Assembly (NCBI RefSeq): GCF_000013865.1
Contig: NC_007948.1
Coordinates: forward strand, 3,038,001 to 3,102,000
Direction: 5' to 3'
DNA length: 64,000 bases
Source: Polaromonas sp. JS666
GTDB lineage: Bacteria > Pseudomonadota > Gammaproteobacteria > Burkholderiales > Burkholderiaceae_C
Shown: positions 56,276 to 64,000 of the stretch, one piece after another
Position numbering within the stretch: position 1 is the first letter of the stretch
Layout of the letters: every line of letters begins with the position of its first letter
Translations under genes and position numbers: made by a program
Notes under the pieces: model-generated
Seen by the model: only the letters and a program-made list of their open reading frames with translations
Told to the model about the DNA's origin: nothing
Databases searched by the model: none

Positions 56276-56526
56276 AGTCAATGCGCTGGCGCCCGGCACA
56301 AGATACACGGCCGGGTCCGCAGCTTCTTCTGCTCACAATCCCGGCCGGCCGGCGCCTGACTGGAGGCCGCGCCTCGTTTACCATGAAGAAATACTGAACA
56401 AACTTGCCAGGGGCTTGCTGTGGACCCCATCAAGGGCTGCCAACCTACAATGAATGAATGTGCGCATCGGCCACTGGCCTTCCATCCCTTGCGGACTGAC
56501 CATTCAATGACAGCAAGGTACTGGCG

Positions 56527-57567
56527 ATGAACCCAATCCATAAGGCAAGCCCACAGGGCATGCAACGCAGGCAAGTGCTGGCCGGGGCCATGGCGGCAGC
56601 GCTCCCCTGCCTGCCCGCCGTTTCCTCGGCTGCAGCAGCAAAGTCGATTCTGGTCGGCGGCCTGCCTGTTACCTGCAACCTCACCCTGCCCGTCGCCTGC
56701 GTGGCCAAGGCCGCCAGCAATGCCAAGGGCGGCGGCCCGGCGTTTGAGTTTGAATACAGCAAGTACAGCGGCTGGCCGGAGATCAAGGAGTCCCTGATGA
56801 CGGGCCGCATCCAGGCGGCCTACATGCTGGCGCCGCTGGTGATGGACCTGACCGACAAGAAAATTCCCCTCAAGATCGTCTCGCTGGGGCACCGCTCGGG
56901 CGCGGTCATCATGGTGCGCACTGATTCCGCGCACAAGCGATTTACCGACCTGAAAGGCAAAAGAATCGCCATCCCGAGCCGCTTTGCTGTCGATTTTTTG
57001 TTCCTGCGCAAGATGCTGGCCAAAGAGGGCATGACGCCCAAGGACATCGAAATCATCGAGATGGCTCCGCCCGACATGCCTGCCGCCCTGTACGCCAAAG
57101 CGGTGGATGCCTATTGCACCGGCGAGCCCTTCGGGGCGGCGGCGCAGCGCGCGGGCTATGCCCGTCCGCTGTCCATGACACGCGACGAATGGCGCAACTA
57201 CATCTGCTGCGTGCTCACGGTGCGCGAAGAACTGATCAAGGACAACCGCCCGCTGGTCCAGGAGCTGGTGAACTACGTGCAGGCGGCCGGCACCTGGCTT
57301 GACCTGGGGCCGGCCAGCCGCAACAAGGCCGTGGATATTGCTGCGGGCCGCAAATTTTTCAACCAGGACCCGAACATCATCCGCTTTGTCATGGAAAACC
57401 CGGCGGACCGGGTGACCTATGGCGACCTGCGCATGATCAAGGCGGAGTTTGACGATTTGATGAAGCTGTCGCTCGAAGCCGGCACCATCAAGCGCCCGGT
57501 CGCTTACGAATCCTATGTGGACGAGAGTTTTGTCAAAAACATCAAGCCCGTCACCATCACACTCTGA
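56527..57567 (+). CDS. Tat-exported substrate-binding protein of a NitT/TauT-type ABC transporter
   Basis: 346 residues; an ATG at 56560 would give a more compact twin-arginine signal (MQRRQVLAGAMAAALPCL). The rest resembles the NrtA/CmpA/SsuA binding-protein superfamily (GGLPVTCNLTLPVACVAKAA, KRIAIPSRFAVDFLFLRKML, CTGEPFGAAA). It has Cys residues in the predicted ligand region. It heads a tight operon with a SCO1-like protein, a cupredoxin-like protein, a permease and an ATPase. Twin-arginine export suggests folding with a cofactor or metal, or a fold needed before export. Confidence 0.85.
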   Translation: MNPIHKASPQGMQRRQVLAGAMAAALPCLPAVSSAAAAKSILVGGLPVTCNLTLPVACVAKAASNAKGGGPAFEFEYSKYSGWPEIKESLMTGRIQAAYMLAPLVMDLTDKKIPLKIVSLGHRSGAVIMVRTDSAHKRFTDLKGKRIAIPSRFAVDFLFLRKMLAKEGMTPKDIEIIEMAPPDMPAALYAKAVDAYCTGEPFGAAAQRAGYARPLSMTRDEWRNYICCVLTVREELIKDNRPLVQELVNYVQAAGTWLDLGPASRNKAVDIAAGRKFFNQDPNIIRFVMENPADRVTYGDLRMIKAEFDDLMKLSLEAGTIKRPVAYESYVDESFVKNIKPVTITL

Positions 57568-57581
57568 CTTCAGGACACCCC

Positions 57582-58169
57582 TTGAATCGCGCACTACCCG
57601 TCTTTTTTTCGCTGCTTCTTTTCGCCGCCACAGCTGGCGCGGCTGCCAGTTCGGGCCTGAAGTCCGGCGTGTTCGAGCCGCCGCGCATGGCGCCGGACTT
57701 CAGCTTGCGCAGCACAGCCGGCACCGACCTGCAACTGAGCCGCTACCGCGGCAAGCTGGTCATTCTTGAATTCGGCTACACCTCCTGCCCCAACGTTTGC
57801 CCGGAGTCGCTGGCGATGCTGGCGCAGGCACGCCAGAAACTGGGCGCGCTTGCCAGTCAAGTGCAGGTGGTTTTCGTCACCGTCGATCCCGAACGGGACA
57901 CGGCGGACCTCCTGCGCAAGTACCTGGCGGCTTTTGACTCCAGTTTTGTGGGCGTCACCGGCACGCCGGCCCAGATGGAGAAGGTGCGCCAGGACTACGG
58001 CATCACCGCCACAAAAGAAATGGTCGAGGGCAGCAAGACCAACTACGCGGTGCACCACTCGTCTTACCTCTATTTTGTGGACCGCCAGGGCAGCCTGCGC
58101 GGGCTGATGCCTTTCGGGCGCACTGCCGACGACATCGTGCATGACGCCAGAATTTTGCTCAAGAAATAA
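57582..58169 (+). CDS. SCO1/SenC family copper-binding protein
   Basis: 195 residues with a TTG start, preceded by CAGGAC. A signal peptide (RALPVFFSLLLFAATAGA) leads to a thioredoxin-like fold with the copper site Cys-Pro-Asn-Val-Cys-Pro and the later His in VHHSSYLYFVD. SCO proteins deliver copper to the CuA site of cytochrome oxidase or N2O reductase. Here it lies inside an ABC transporter operon, 14 bases after the binding-protein gene, not next to oxidase genes. Confidence 0.9.
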   Translation: MNRALPVFFSLLLFAATAGAAASSGLKSGVFEPPRMAPDFSLRSTAGTDLQLSRYRGKLVILEFGYTSCPNVCPESLAMLAQARQKLGALASQVQVVFVTVDPERDTADLLRKYLAAFDSSFVGVTGTPAQMEKVRQDYGITATKEMVEGSKTNYAVHHSSYLYFVDRQGSLRGLMPFGRTADDIVHDARILLKK

Positions 58170-58171
58170 GC

Positions 58172-58633
58172 GTGCCAAGACAGGTGAAGTCCCTGCGCCG
58201 CGTCTGGCCCCTGCTGCTGTTGATGCTTGCCGCCTGCACGCTGGGCGCATTCGGATGGGCCGCGCTCGCCCCCGTCTCCGCCGTGTCCAGGGACGAATTG
58301 TTCGAAATCCCCAAGGGCACCTGGGCGCGCCGGATGGCCGGCGACAAGCTCGAGATTCTTCCTTCCGAAGCCCGCCTCACGCTGGGCCTGAACGACGTGC
58401 TGCTCTTGAAAAACCTGGACGATGTACCGCAGGTATTCGGGCCGGTGCTGATCATGCCCGGCCAGAGTTTCCGCCTGCCGTTTGAGGTGGCGTCAGACTA
58501 TCAGTTTGCCTGCACCGCGCATACCAGCGGGCAGATGAGCGTGGTGGTTGTTCCCAAGCCGGAAACCGCCTGGGAGCGGCTGCAGTGGCGTGCGGCTACA
58601 GCGTATGCGGCGCTAAGAAACCAATTGTTGTAA
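58172..58633 (+). CDS. Cupredoxin-like lipoprotein or membrane-anchored protein
   Basis: 153 residues with a GTG start two bases after the SCO1 stop. The N-terminus has a basic patch and LLLLMLAAC, which fits a lipobox (LAAC). The C-terminal half looks like a cupredoxin: the PGQSFRLPFE strand and the copper-type loop Cys-Thr-Ala-His-x3-Gln-Met. The first copper His that usually precedes this by about 40 residues is not obvious (PQVFGP). It could bind copper weakly or be a degenerate receptor. No close family was recognised. Confidence 0.65.
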   Translation: MPRQVKSLRRVWPLLLLMLAACTLGAFGWAALAPVSAVSRDELFEIPKGTWARRMAGDKLEILPSEARLTLGLNDVLLLKNLDDVPQVFGPVLIMPGQSFRLPFEVASDYQFACTAHTSGQMSVVVVPKPETAWERLQWRAATAYAALRNQLL

Positions 58634-58646
58634 GCGAAGGGATTTG

Positions 58647-59405
58647 GTGGAAAAACTAAAAAACATCCTCGCGCCGCTGGCCGTGCTGGTGGCGTTGATC
58701 GCCTGCTGGTGGGTGATCGTGCTGCAGACCGAGAGCGTGATTTTCCCCACGCCGCTGCAGGTGGTGACCGGCACCATGGAGCTGGTCGCAGACGGCACGC
58801 TGTGGGAGCATATAGGCGCGTCGCTGTTTCGGGTGGGCACCGGCTTTTTGAGCGCCACCCTGGTCGCCTTGCCCATGGGGCTGTGGATGGGCCGTGTGGA
58901 GGGCGCCTACCGCACGCTCAACCCGATCTTCCAGATCCTGCGGCCCATATCACCCATCGCCTGGATTCCGCTGGCCATCCTGTGGTTTGGCGTGGGTAAT
59001 GTCTCGCCGATTTTCCTGATTTTTATCGCGTCGGTCTTCCCGATGATTGTGCAAACCGCTGCCGGCGTGCACACCATCGAAAGGCGCTATCTGCGGGCGG
59101 CCGACAATTTTGGCGTGTCGCGTTACACCCTGTTCCGCCAGGTCATCATTCCCGCCGTGCTGCCCGAAATCATCGTTGGCATGCGCATTGGCCTGGGCGT
59201 GGCGTGGCTGGTCGTGGTGGCGGCAGAAATGATCGCCCTGCGCTCCGGCCTGGGCTACCTCATCATGGACTCACGCAACGCGGGCAACCGCTACGACCTG
59301 GTGATCGCCAGCATGGTCATCATTGGCGTCATCGGACTTTTGCTGGACGGCACGATGCGCCGCCTGGAAGGCCTCAAATCGATCAGGTGGCGCTATGGAC
59401 GTTAA
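58647..59405 (+). CDS. ABC transporter permease, NitT/TauT family
   Basis: About 252 residues from the GTG at 58647 (a TTG at 58644 is next to it), with AAGGGA upstream. Six membrane segments and the EAA-type loop AADNFGVSRYTLFRQVIIPAVLPEII match SsuC/NrtB/TauC permeases. It ends 11 bases inside the ATPase gene, so the two are coupled. Confidence 0.9.
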   Translation: MEKLKNILAPLAVLVALIACWWVIVLQTESVIFPTPLQVVTGTMELVADGTLWEHIGASLFRVGTGFLSATLVALPMGLWMGRVEGAYRTLNPIFQILRPISPIAWIPLAILWFGVGNVSPIFLIFIASVFPMIVQTAAGVHTIERRYLRAADNFGVSRYTLFRQVIIPAVLPEIIVGMRIGLGVAWLVVVAAEMIALRSGLGYLIMDSRNAGNRYDLVIASMVIIGVIGLLLDGTMRRLEGLKSIRWRYGR

Positions 59406-60147
59406 AGACGCCAAGATTTCAGTCAAGGACATTCGCAAGAGCTTTGCCCCGGGCAAGGCGTCGCTGCCGGTCGTCGATGGCGTCAGCCTGTCGGTTGCCG
59501 ACGGTGAGTTTGTGGCCATCGTCGGGCCGTCGGGCTGCGGCAAATCAACCCTGATAAAAATCATCGCGGGCTTTGAGCGCGCGGATTCGGGCAGCATCAG
59601 CATCGACGGTGCGCAGCGCAACGGGCCCAGCCCCAAGGGCATTGTGATCTCGCAGCACGGCTCGGTGTTTCCGTGGCTGACGGTGCAGCAAAACCTGATG
59701 TTCGGGCTCAACGGCAACGGCCATGGCGACAAGGCCGCGCTGGCCGACCACTACACCGACATGGTGGGTCTCAAGGGCTTTGAAAAGAGCTACCCGCACG
59801 AACTCTCGGGCGGCATGCTCAAGCGGGTGGAGCTGGCGCGTGCGCTGGTGGTCAAGCCCGAGATTTTGTACATGGACGAGCCCTTCTCCGCGCTGGATGC
59901 GCTGATGAACCTGCGCATGCGCACCGAGCTGATGCGAATCCTGTCGGAAGAGCGCCATACCGTGCTGCTCATCACGCACGACGTGGAAGAGGCCTTGTTC
60001 ATGGCCGACCGCATTCTGGTGCTGTCGCCGCGCCCGGCGACCATCCAGGCGACTTTCGAGGTGCCGTTTGCGCATCCGCGCAAACTGTCCAGTCCGGCAA
60101 TGCAGCAGATGAAAGAGCAGATTTTGGGTGAACTTGGGGTGAGCTGA
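59395..60147 (+). CDS. ABC transporter ATPase, NitT/TauT family
   Basis: 250 residues from the ATG at 59395; the frame is open to 59323. Walker A is GPSGCGKST, the signature is LSGGMLKRVELARAL and Walker B is ILYMDEPFSALD, with the H-loop LLITHDVEEAL, as in SsuB/TauB/NrtC. It overlaps the permease gene by 11 bases and is the last gene of the five-gene operon. Confidence 0.92.
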   Translation: MDVKDAKISVKDIRKSFAPGKASLPVVDGVSLSVADGEFVAIVGPSGCGKSTLIKIIAGFERADSGSISIDGAQRNGPSPKGIVISQHGSVFPWLTVQQNLMFGLNGNGHGDKAALADHYTDMVGLKGFEKSYPHELSGGMLKRVELARALVVKPEILYMDEPFSALDALMNLRMRTELMRILSEERHTVLLITHDVEEALFMADRILVLSPRPATIQATFEVPFAHPRKLSSPAMQQMKEQILGELGVS

Positions 60148-60260
60148 CCGGTCAAACCCTCGCAGTCACTTCGCCAACAACACCACCGCCCCAATGGAGG
60201 GCACGAACCCGTTACGATTGAAGCTGCAGCGCTGTGAGGCGCAGCTTTATTTCACCTCCC

Positions 60261-61211
60261 ATGCCTGAATTCCTGACTGCCGCCCTCTACAAATTCGTCG
60301 AGCTCCCCGACTTTGCCGAGCTCCAGGCGCCCCTGCTCGCCTGCTGCGAGTCCCATGGTGTCAAAGGCACCCTGCTGCTGGCCGCAGAAGGCATCAATGG
60401 CACGATTGCCGGCCCGGCCAAGGGGGTACATGCCGTGCTGGCTTTTTTGCGGCAGGATGCGCGCCTGACCACGCTGGAGCACAAGGAAGCCTGGGCAGCC
60501 CACATGCCGTTTTACCGGATGAAGGTGCGGCTCAAGCGGGAGATCGTCACACTGGGCGTGCCGGAGGTGCACCCCGCCCTGATGGCCGGCCAGTATGTCA
60601 AGCCCGAGGACTGGAACCACCTGCTCGACGACCCCGAGGTGGTGCTGGTTGACACGCGCAACGACTATGAAGTGTCCATTGGCACCTTCCAGGGCGCCAT
60701 CAACCCGGCCACCCGCAGCTTTTCGGAACTGCCGGGCTGGGTGGAGCGCGAGATGGCCGAAGGCGGCCGCCTGGCCCCGGTGGAAGGCAAAAAGCCCAAG
60801 GTGGCCATGTTCTGCACCGGCGGCATCCGTTGCGAGAAATCCACGGCCTTCCTGCGCTCCAAGGGATTTGACGAGGTTTACCACCTGGAAGGCGGCATCC
60901 TCAAATACTTGGAAACCGTGCCTGAAGCCCAAAGCTACTGGCAGGGCGAGTGCTTTGTGTTCGATGAACGCGTCTCGGTAGGCCACGGCCTGCACGCGGG
61001 CCACTACACGCTGTGCCGCTCCTGCCGCGATCCGCTGAGCGAGGAAGACCGGGCCTCCCCGCTGTTCGAGTTGGGGGTGAGCTGCGCGCGCTGCCATGCG
61101 ACAACGACCGAGCAACAAAAGCAGGGCTACCGCGAGCGCCAGCGCCAGGTCGAGCTGGCCCAGGCGCGCCAGCAGCCGCATATTGGCGTGCGGCAGCAGG
61201 ACAAGTCCTGA
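60261..61211 (+). CDS. trhO: Rhodanese-domain tRNA uridine hydroxylase TrhO, long form
   Basis: 316 residues from the ATG at 60261. It shares the ferredoxin-like N-terminus and rhodanese active-site loop [14 protein letters not shown] with the copy at 17670-18425, plus [16 protein letters not shown]. It goes on to a C-terminal Cys cluster ([23 protein letters not shown]), which the other copy lacks. This is the classical full-length architecture. The two paralogues may act on different tRNAs or differ in activity. Confidence 0.9.
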   Translation: MPEFLTAALYKFVELPDFAELQAPLLACCESHGVKGTLLLAAEGINGTIAGPAKGVHAVLAFLRQDARLTTLEHKEAWAAHMPFYRMKVRLKREIVTLGVPEVHPALMAGQYVKPEDWNHLLDDPEVVLVDTRNDYEVSIGTFQGAINPATRSFSELPGWVEREMAEGGRLAPVEGKKPKVAMFCTGGIRCEKSTAFLRSKGFDEVYHLEGGILKYLETVPEAQSYWQGECFVFDERVSVGHGLHAGHYTLCRSCRDPLSEEDRASPLFELGVSCARCHATTTEQQKQGYRERQRQVELAQARQQPHIGVRQQDKS

Positions 61212-61219
61212 ACCTCACC

Positions 61220-61912
61220 GTGACGCCTGCCTCAACCGCCCCGGCAGACCGTCCCCTGCCGGTGTTGTACTCCTTTCGCCGCTGCCCCTACGCCATGCGC
61301 GCGCGACTGGCGCTCGTCGTGAGCGGCCAGCGCTGCGAGCTGCGCGAGGTGGTGCTGCGCAGCAAGCCACCCGAGATGCTGGCCGCATCGTCCAAGGGCA
61401 CGGTGCCGGTACTTGTTTTGCCGGGTGGCGAGGTGATCGATGAGAGCCTGGACATCATGCTGTGGGCTTTGCGGCGCCATGACCCGCAGCATTGGCTCAC
61501 ACCCGAACGCGGCACGCTGCAAGACATGCAGGTGCTGATCGACGGCAACGACGGCGCGTTCAAGCGCAACCTGGATCGCTACAAATACCCCAACCGCTAT
61601 CTCGAGGAAGCAGCCGAAGAGACCGCCGGTGATGAAGCCGTTTTCGCCGAGGCGCATCGCACGGCAGGCGCCGCCTGGCTGGGCCGGCTTGAGTTGATGC
61701 TGGAGCAGCATGGCTGCTTGTTCGGCGCGCAAGCCAGCCTGGCCGACATGGCGCTGCTACCTTTCGTGCGGCAGTTTGCGCACACCGATGCTGCGTGGTT
61801 TACGGCCCAGCCCTGGCCGCGGTTGCAGGCCTGGCTGGCGGGGTTTGAGGCGAGTGCGCTTTATCAAAGCGTTATGGAGAAGCATGCGCCTTGGCGGGCT
61901 GCGAGCGAGTGA
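61220..61912 (+). CDS. Glutathione S-transferase-like protein
   Basis: About 230 residues from the GTG at 61220; the start is uncertain because the frame is open into the upstream gene. The thioredoxin-like N-terminal domain has a Cys-Pro-Tyr-Ala motif (FRRCPYAMRARLAL) and the substrate loop KGTVPVLVLPGGEVIDESLDI, then an all-helical C-terminal domain. It is close to the glutaredoxin-like GST group. It follows trhO-2 by eight bases. Confidence 0.85.
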   Translation: MTPASTAPADRPLPVLYSFRRCPYAMRARLALVVSGQRCELREVVLRSKPPEMLAASSKGTVPVLVLPGGEVIDESLDIMLWALRRHDPQHWLTPERGTLQDMQVLIDGNDGAFKRNLDRYKYPNRYLEEAAEETAGDEAVFAEAHRTAGAAWLGRLELMLEQHGCLFGAQASLADMALLPFVRQFAHTDAAWFTAQPWPRLQAWLAGFEASALYQSVMEKHAPWRAASE

Positions 61913-61913
61913 T

Positions 61914-61930
61914 GCTATTAATTTAATAGC
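61914..61930. repeat. AT-rich palindromic repeat, intergenic copy
   Basis: GCTATTAATTTAATAGC, a 17-base near-perfect palindrome right after the GST stop. Related copies are at 26713-26729 (inside gluQ) and 63713-63729. Confidence 0.7.
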
Positions 61931-62020
61931 CTCATTCCCTGGTATTCATTGAGCTATATGTCTATTTGACTCCAGAGAAACAAGGCACCTGGGGGGAAGA
62001 CAAATACCGAAGCGGGAACG

Positions 62021-62161
62021 GCCCTCATCCCAGCCTTCTCCCAGAGGGAGAAGGAGCAAGAAGGGGCACTCTTGCAACAAGGCGCGTTGTGCGGTTTGTG
62101 CGGTTTGTGCGGTTTGTGCGAATTACACCCTCTCCCCCTGGGAGAGGGCTGGGGTGAGGGC
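62021..62161. repeat. Dispersed inverted repeat, copy 2, with an internal 9-base tandem array
   Basis: Arms 62021-62056 and 62128-62161 are inverted copies (about 30 of 34 positions complementary). Between them GTGCGGTTT is repeated three full times plus a partial (62089-62120). It lies between the convergent GST and exonuclease I genes. Confidence 0.8.
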
Positions 62162-62203
62162 TGAACCCGAGTCCGGCCATCAATTGCGACAAACGAAGCT
62201 GAG

Positions 62204-63646
62204 CTACAGCTCTGGCGCAATCGCCTCCGCGTAGTCATACAGCGCACCCAAAATCGCCTGGCCGCGCTCGTCGGTCGTTTCTGAAAGCGTGTCGATCTCT
62301 GCAAACAGCGCATCGACGTTGCGGGCGCCGCCCTCGCCTTCCAGCAGGCGCGCGGCCCGGTGCGCTTCCCAGCGCTCGGCCTCTTCCGGCGTCAGGGTTT
62401 CGGCAAAGTTGCGGGCACGGTAGCGGAACAGCAGCTCTTGCAGGCGGTCATCGTCAAAGCCGGTGCGACTGTGGGCCAGCTCCGCGGGAGACAGCGCGCG
62501 CAGCTGGTTCAGCCGCCGGCGGTCGGCATTGCCGACAAAACCGCCATACAGGTCTTCATCCACATCGGGCGCGGCTTCTTTCGGGCGTTGAAACACCTCG
62601 GGCCAGATGGCGCTCATGTCGGGCAGGCCGGCAGCTTTTTCGGCATTGCGCAGTGCCGCGTCCATGTCCACACCCCACTTCACCGCCATCTCGGGGGTCA
62701 AGGTCTGCAGCTTGCGCACCACCATGGGTGACTTGTTGAGGTGCACCGACTTTAGCGGCAGGCGCAACACGCCTTCGGGCAGATCAGCCGACCTGGTGAA
62801 CAGGCGCTGGCGCAGCGTGGCCACATCCAGCAGCGGCAACTCGCTCGGGTCATGCGCGAGGTCCCAGGCGAGCAACTCGTTTTTATTGGTGGGGTGCGTC
62901 GCCAGCGGCCACATCACGGCCAGACAGCCGCGCTCCGGCGGGAACATGCCTGATACATGCAAAAACGGGGTGGCGCTTTGCCGGCTGGCGGGCAGGCCGA
63001 GTTCGGCGGCCACCCGGTCCTTTTTGTGCAGGCCCAGGCAAAAATCGAACAGCTTGGGCTGGGCTTTGCGAATCAGCCGGGCCAGGGCAATGGTGGCGCG
63101 CACGTCCGACAGGGCGTCGTGCGCCGCTTCGTGCAGCAGGCCGTTGGCGCGCGCCAGGTCTTCCAGCTTGAAGCTGGGTTTGCCGTCTTCCTTGGTGGGC
63201 CAGACAATGCCCTCGGGGCGAAGTGCATAGGCCATGCGCACCACGTCCAGCAGATCCCAGCGGCCGCAGTCGTTTTGCCACTCGCGCGCGTAGGGATCAA
63301 TCAGGTTGCGCCAGAACAGGTAGCGTGTCACCTCGTCGTCAAAGCGGATGGTGTTGTAACCGACGCCGATGGTGCCGGGCTCGGCCAGCAGCTGCTCGAT
63401 CTTGGCGGCGAACGCGTGCTCGGGGATCCCGCGCTCCAGGCACAGCTGAGGCGTGATCCCGGTGATCAGGCAGGAGGCCGGGTCGGGCAGGTAGTCGTTG
63501 GCAGGCTGGCAGTAGAGCATCAGCGGCTCACCCACCTCGTTCAGTTCGGCGTCCGTCCGGATGCCGGCAAATTGCGAAGGCCGGTCGCGCCGGGTATTGA
63601 GGCCAAAGGTTTCGTAGTCGTGCCAGAGGAAGGTGTGCGGCGCCAT
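62204..63646 (-). CDS. sbcB: Exodeoxyribonuclease I
   Basis: 480 residues. The 3'-5' single-strand DNA exonuclease acts in recombination and mismatch repair. The DEDDh core is seen in WHDYETFGLNTRRDRPSQF, GYNTIRFDDEVTRYLFWRN and HDALSDVRATIALARLI, followed by the SH3-like and helical domains (PPERGCLAVMWPLATHP). Length matches the family. It converges with the GST gene and lies downstream of clpA. Confidence 0.94.
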   Translation of the reverse strand: MAPHTFLWHDYETFGLNTRRDRPSQFAGIRTDAELNEVGEPLMLYCQPANDYLPDPASCLITGITPQLCLERGIPEHAFAAKIEQLLAEPGTIGVGYNTIRFDDEVTRYLFWRNLIDPYAREWQNDCGRWDLLDVVRMAYALRPEGIVWPTKEDGKPSFKLEDLARANGLLHEAAHDALSDVRATIALARLIRKAQPKLFDFCLGLHKKDRVAAELGLPASRQSATPFLHVSGMFPPERGCLAVMWPLATHPTNKNELLAWDLAHDPSELPLLDVATLRQRLFTRSADLPEGVLRLPLKSVHLNKSPMVVRKLQTLTPEMAVKWGVDMDAALRNAEKAAGLPDMSAIWPEVFQRPKEAAPDVDEDLYGGFVGNADRRRLNQLRALSPAELAHSRTGFDDDRLQELLFRYRARNFAETLTPEEAERWEAHRAARLLEGEGGARNVDALFAEIDTLSETTDERGQAILGALYDYAEAIAPEL

Positions 63647-63712
63647 GGAATGATTATTGGAATATTTATAGGGAGAAATTGAGCCCTGCCCCCGGTAGTC
63701 CGGTCGCAGGCA

Positions 63713-63729
63713 GCTATTACTTTGATAGC
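63713..63729. repeat. AT-rich palindromic repeat, copy before the clpA terminator
   Basis: GCTATTACTTTGATAGC, with the GCTAT...ATAGC arms of the family, just upstream of the exonuclease I gene and 8 bases from the clpA terminator hairpin. Confidence 0.6.
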
Positions 63730-63736
63730 TGCATGA

Positions 63737-63769
63737 AAAAGGCCGATAGCATGATGCTACCGGCCTTTT
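63737..63769 (-). terminator. Rho-independent terminator of clpA
   Basis: AAAAGGCCG and CGGCCTTTT form a stem, with an inner TAGC/GCTA pairing; on the minus strand the hairpin is followed by a run of T. It begins 27 bases past the clpA stop codon. Confidence 0.85.
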
Positions 63770-63795
63770 GGGGATACGCTGAAAAATCCGCGTGG

Positions 63796-64000
63796 TCAGT
63801 TGGTCTCTGCGGCCTCCGCCTCGGGCCTGGCTTTGCCCTCTTTCTTCGGCAGCGGCTGGATGTCGAGCTGGACCTCGCCGGTCTCGACGCCCTTCTCGTC
63901 CGTCGTGACCTTCATGTCGACCGTGAGGCGGCCGCCATCGATCAGGCGCCCAAACAGCAGCTCGTCAGCCAGCGCGCGACGAATCGTGTCCTGGATCAGG
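63796..64000 (-). CDS. clpA: ATP-dependent Clp protease ATP-binding subunit ClpA, C-terminal end (5' part outside the window)
   Basis: The last 67-68 codons only. They read LIQDTIRRALADELLFGRL, then IDGGRLTVDMKVTTDEKG, ending in a Lys/Glu/Ala-rich tail (KKEGKARPEAEAAETN). The ALADELLFGRL stretch is the ClpA C-terminal domain rather than ClpB. ClpA unfolds substrates for the ClpP peptidase. The terminator at 63737-63769 belongs to it. Confidence 0.88.
   Translation of the reverse strand, partial: LIQDTIRRALADELLFGRLIDGGRLTVDMKVTTDEKGVETGEVQLDIQPLPKKEGKARPEAEAAETN

Noticed and set aside
56278..57594. 438-codon minus-strand frame opposite the Tat binding protein
   Set aside because: Antisense shadow; the plus-strand gene has a signal peptide and operon context.

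Overview
The window looks like chromosomal DNA of a high-GC betaproteobacterium of the order Burkholderiales, most likely a Comamonadaceae of the Polaromonas/Rhodoferax type. This rests on protein family style, on the gene order ribD-ribE-ribBX-ribH-nusB, on GabT/GabD with a polyamine-type importer, and on dispersed palindromic repeats typical of that family. The genus is an inference. No rRNA, tRNA, CRISPR array, prophage or intact insertion sequence was seen.

Layout. 39-5778 (minus): type IV pilus minor-pilin operon pilE-pilV-pilW-pilX-pilY1. 5961-9990 (plus): riboflavin genes ribD, ribE, ribBX, ribH, then nusB. 10015-13948 (plus): aminotransferase, ybgC, tolQ, tolR, tolA, with no tolB-pal behind them. 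14062-17583 (minus): dnaE. 17670-19796 (plus): a tRNA-uridine hydroxylase (trhO) and a frameshifted egtB. 19913-23885 (minus): a redox-flavoured group (DUF599, pirin, OsmC, flavodoxin, DoxX, second pirin) divergent from a LysR gene. 25102-28890 (plus): FAD oxidoreductase, gluQ, trmB, pseudouridine synthase. 28923-30627 (minus): a decayed transglutaminase and a TlpA-like thioredoxin. 30803-31828 (plus): egtD. 31934-34570 (minus): alaS. 34663-43699: a GABA/polyamine module with a divergent MocR regulator, gabT, a four-gene ABC importer and gabD. 43905-45395: a CYTH-CHAD protein.

46020-49724 is an ECF41 sigma-factor neighbourhood: cupin, two paralogous AhpD/carboxymuconolactone decarboxylases, the sigma factor with its fused SnoaL-like tail, and an NmrA-type epimerase. 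Three perfect and one near-perfect copies of the ECF41 promoter (TGTCACA-N16-CGTC) sit before the sigma gene, both ahpD genes and the epimerase. A degenerate 3' end of a second ECF41 gene lies on the other strand, so this looks like an inverted duplication in which one sigma copy was lost.

49801-53437: debris of an EVE-domain gene, an RNB exoribonuclease, a YkvA-like protein, the intact EVE gene and yebC. 53602-56275: a PanE-like reductase, a LysR gene and a divergent F420-dependent-NADP-reductase-like gene. 56527-60147: a tightly packed five-gene operon that places a SCO1/SenC protein and a cupredoxin-like protein inside a NitT/TauT-type ABC importer; this is the best candidate for an undescribed system. 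60261-64000: a second trhO, a glutathione S-transferase, exonuclease I, and the 3' end of clpA with its terminator.

The window also carries four kinds of dispersed repeat, one of them inserted in frame in gluQ, and two clearly broken genes (egtB and the transglutaminase).
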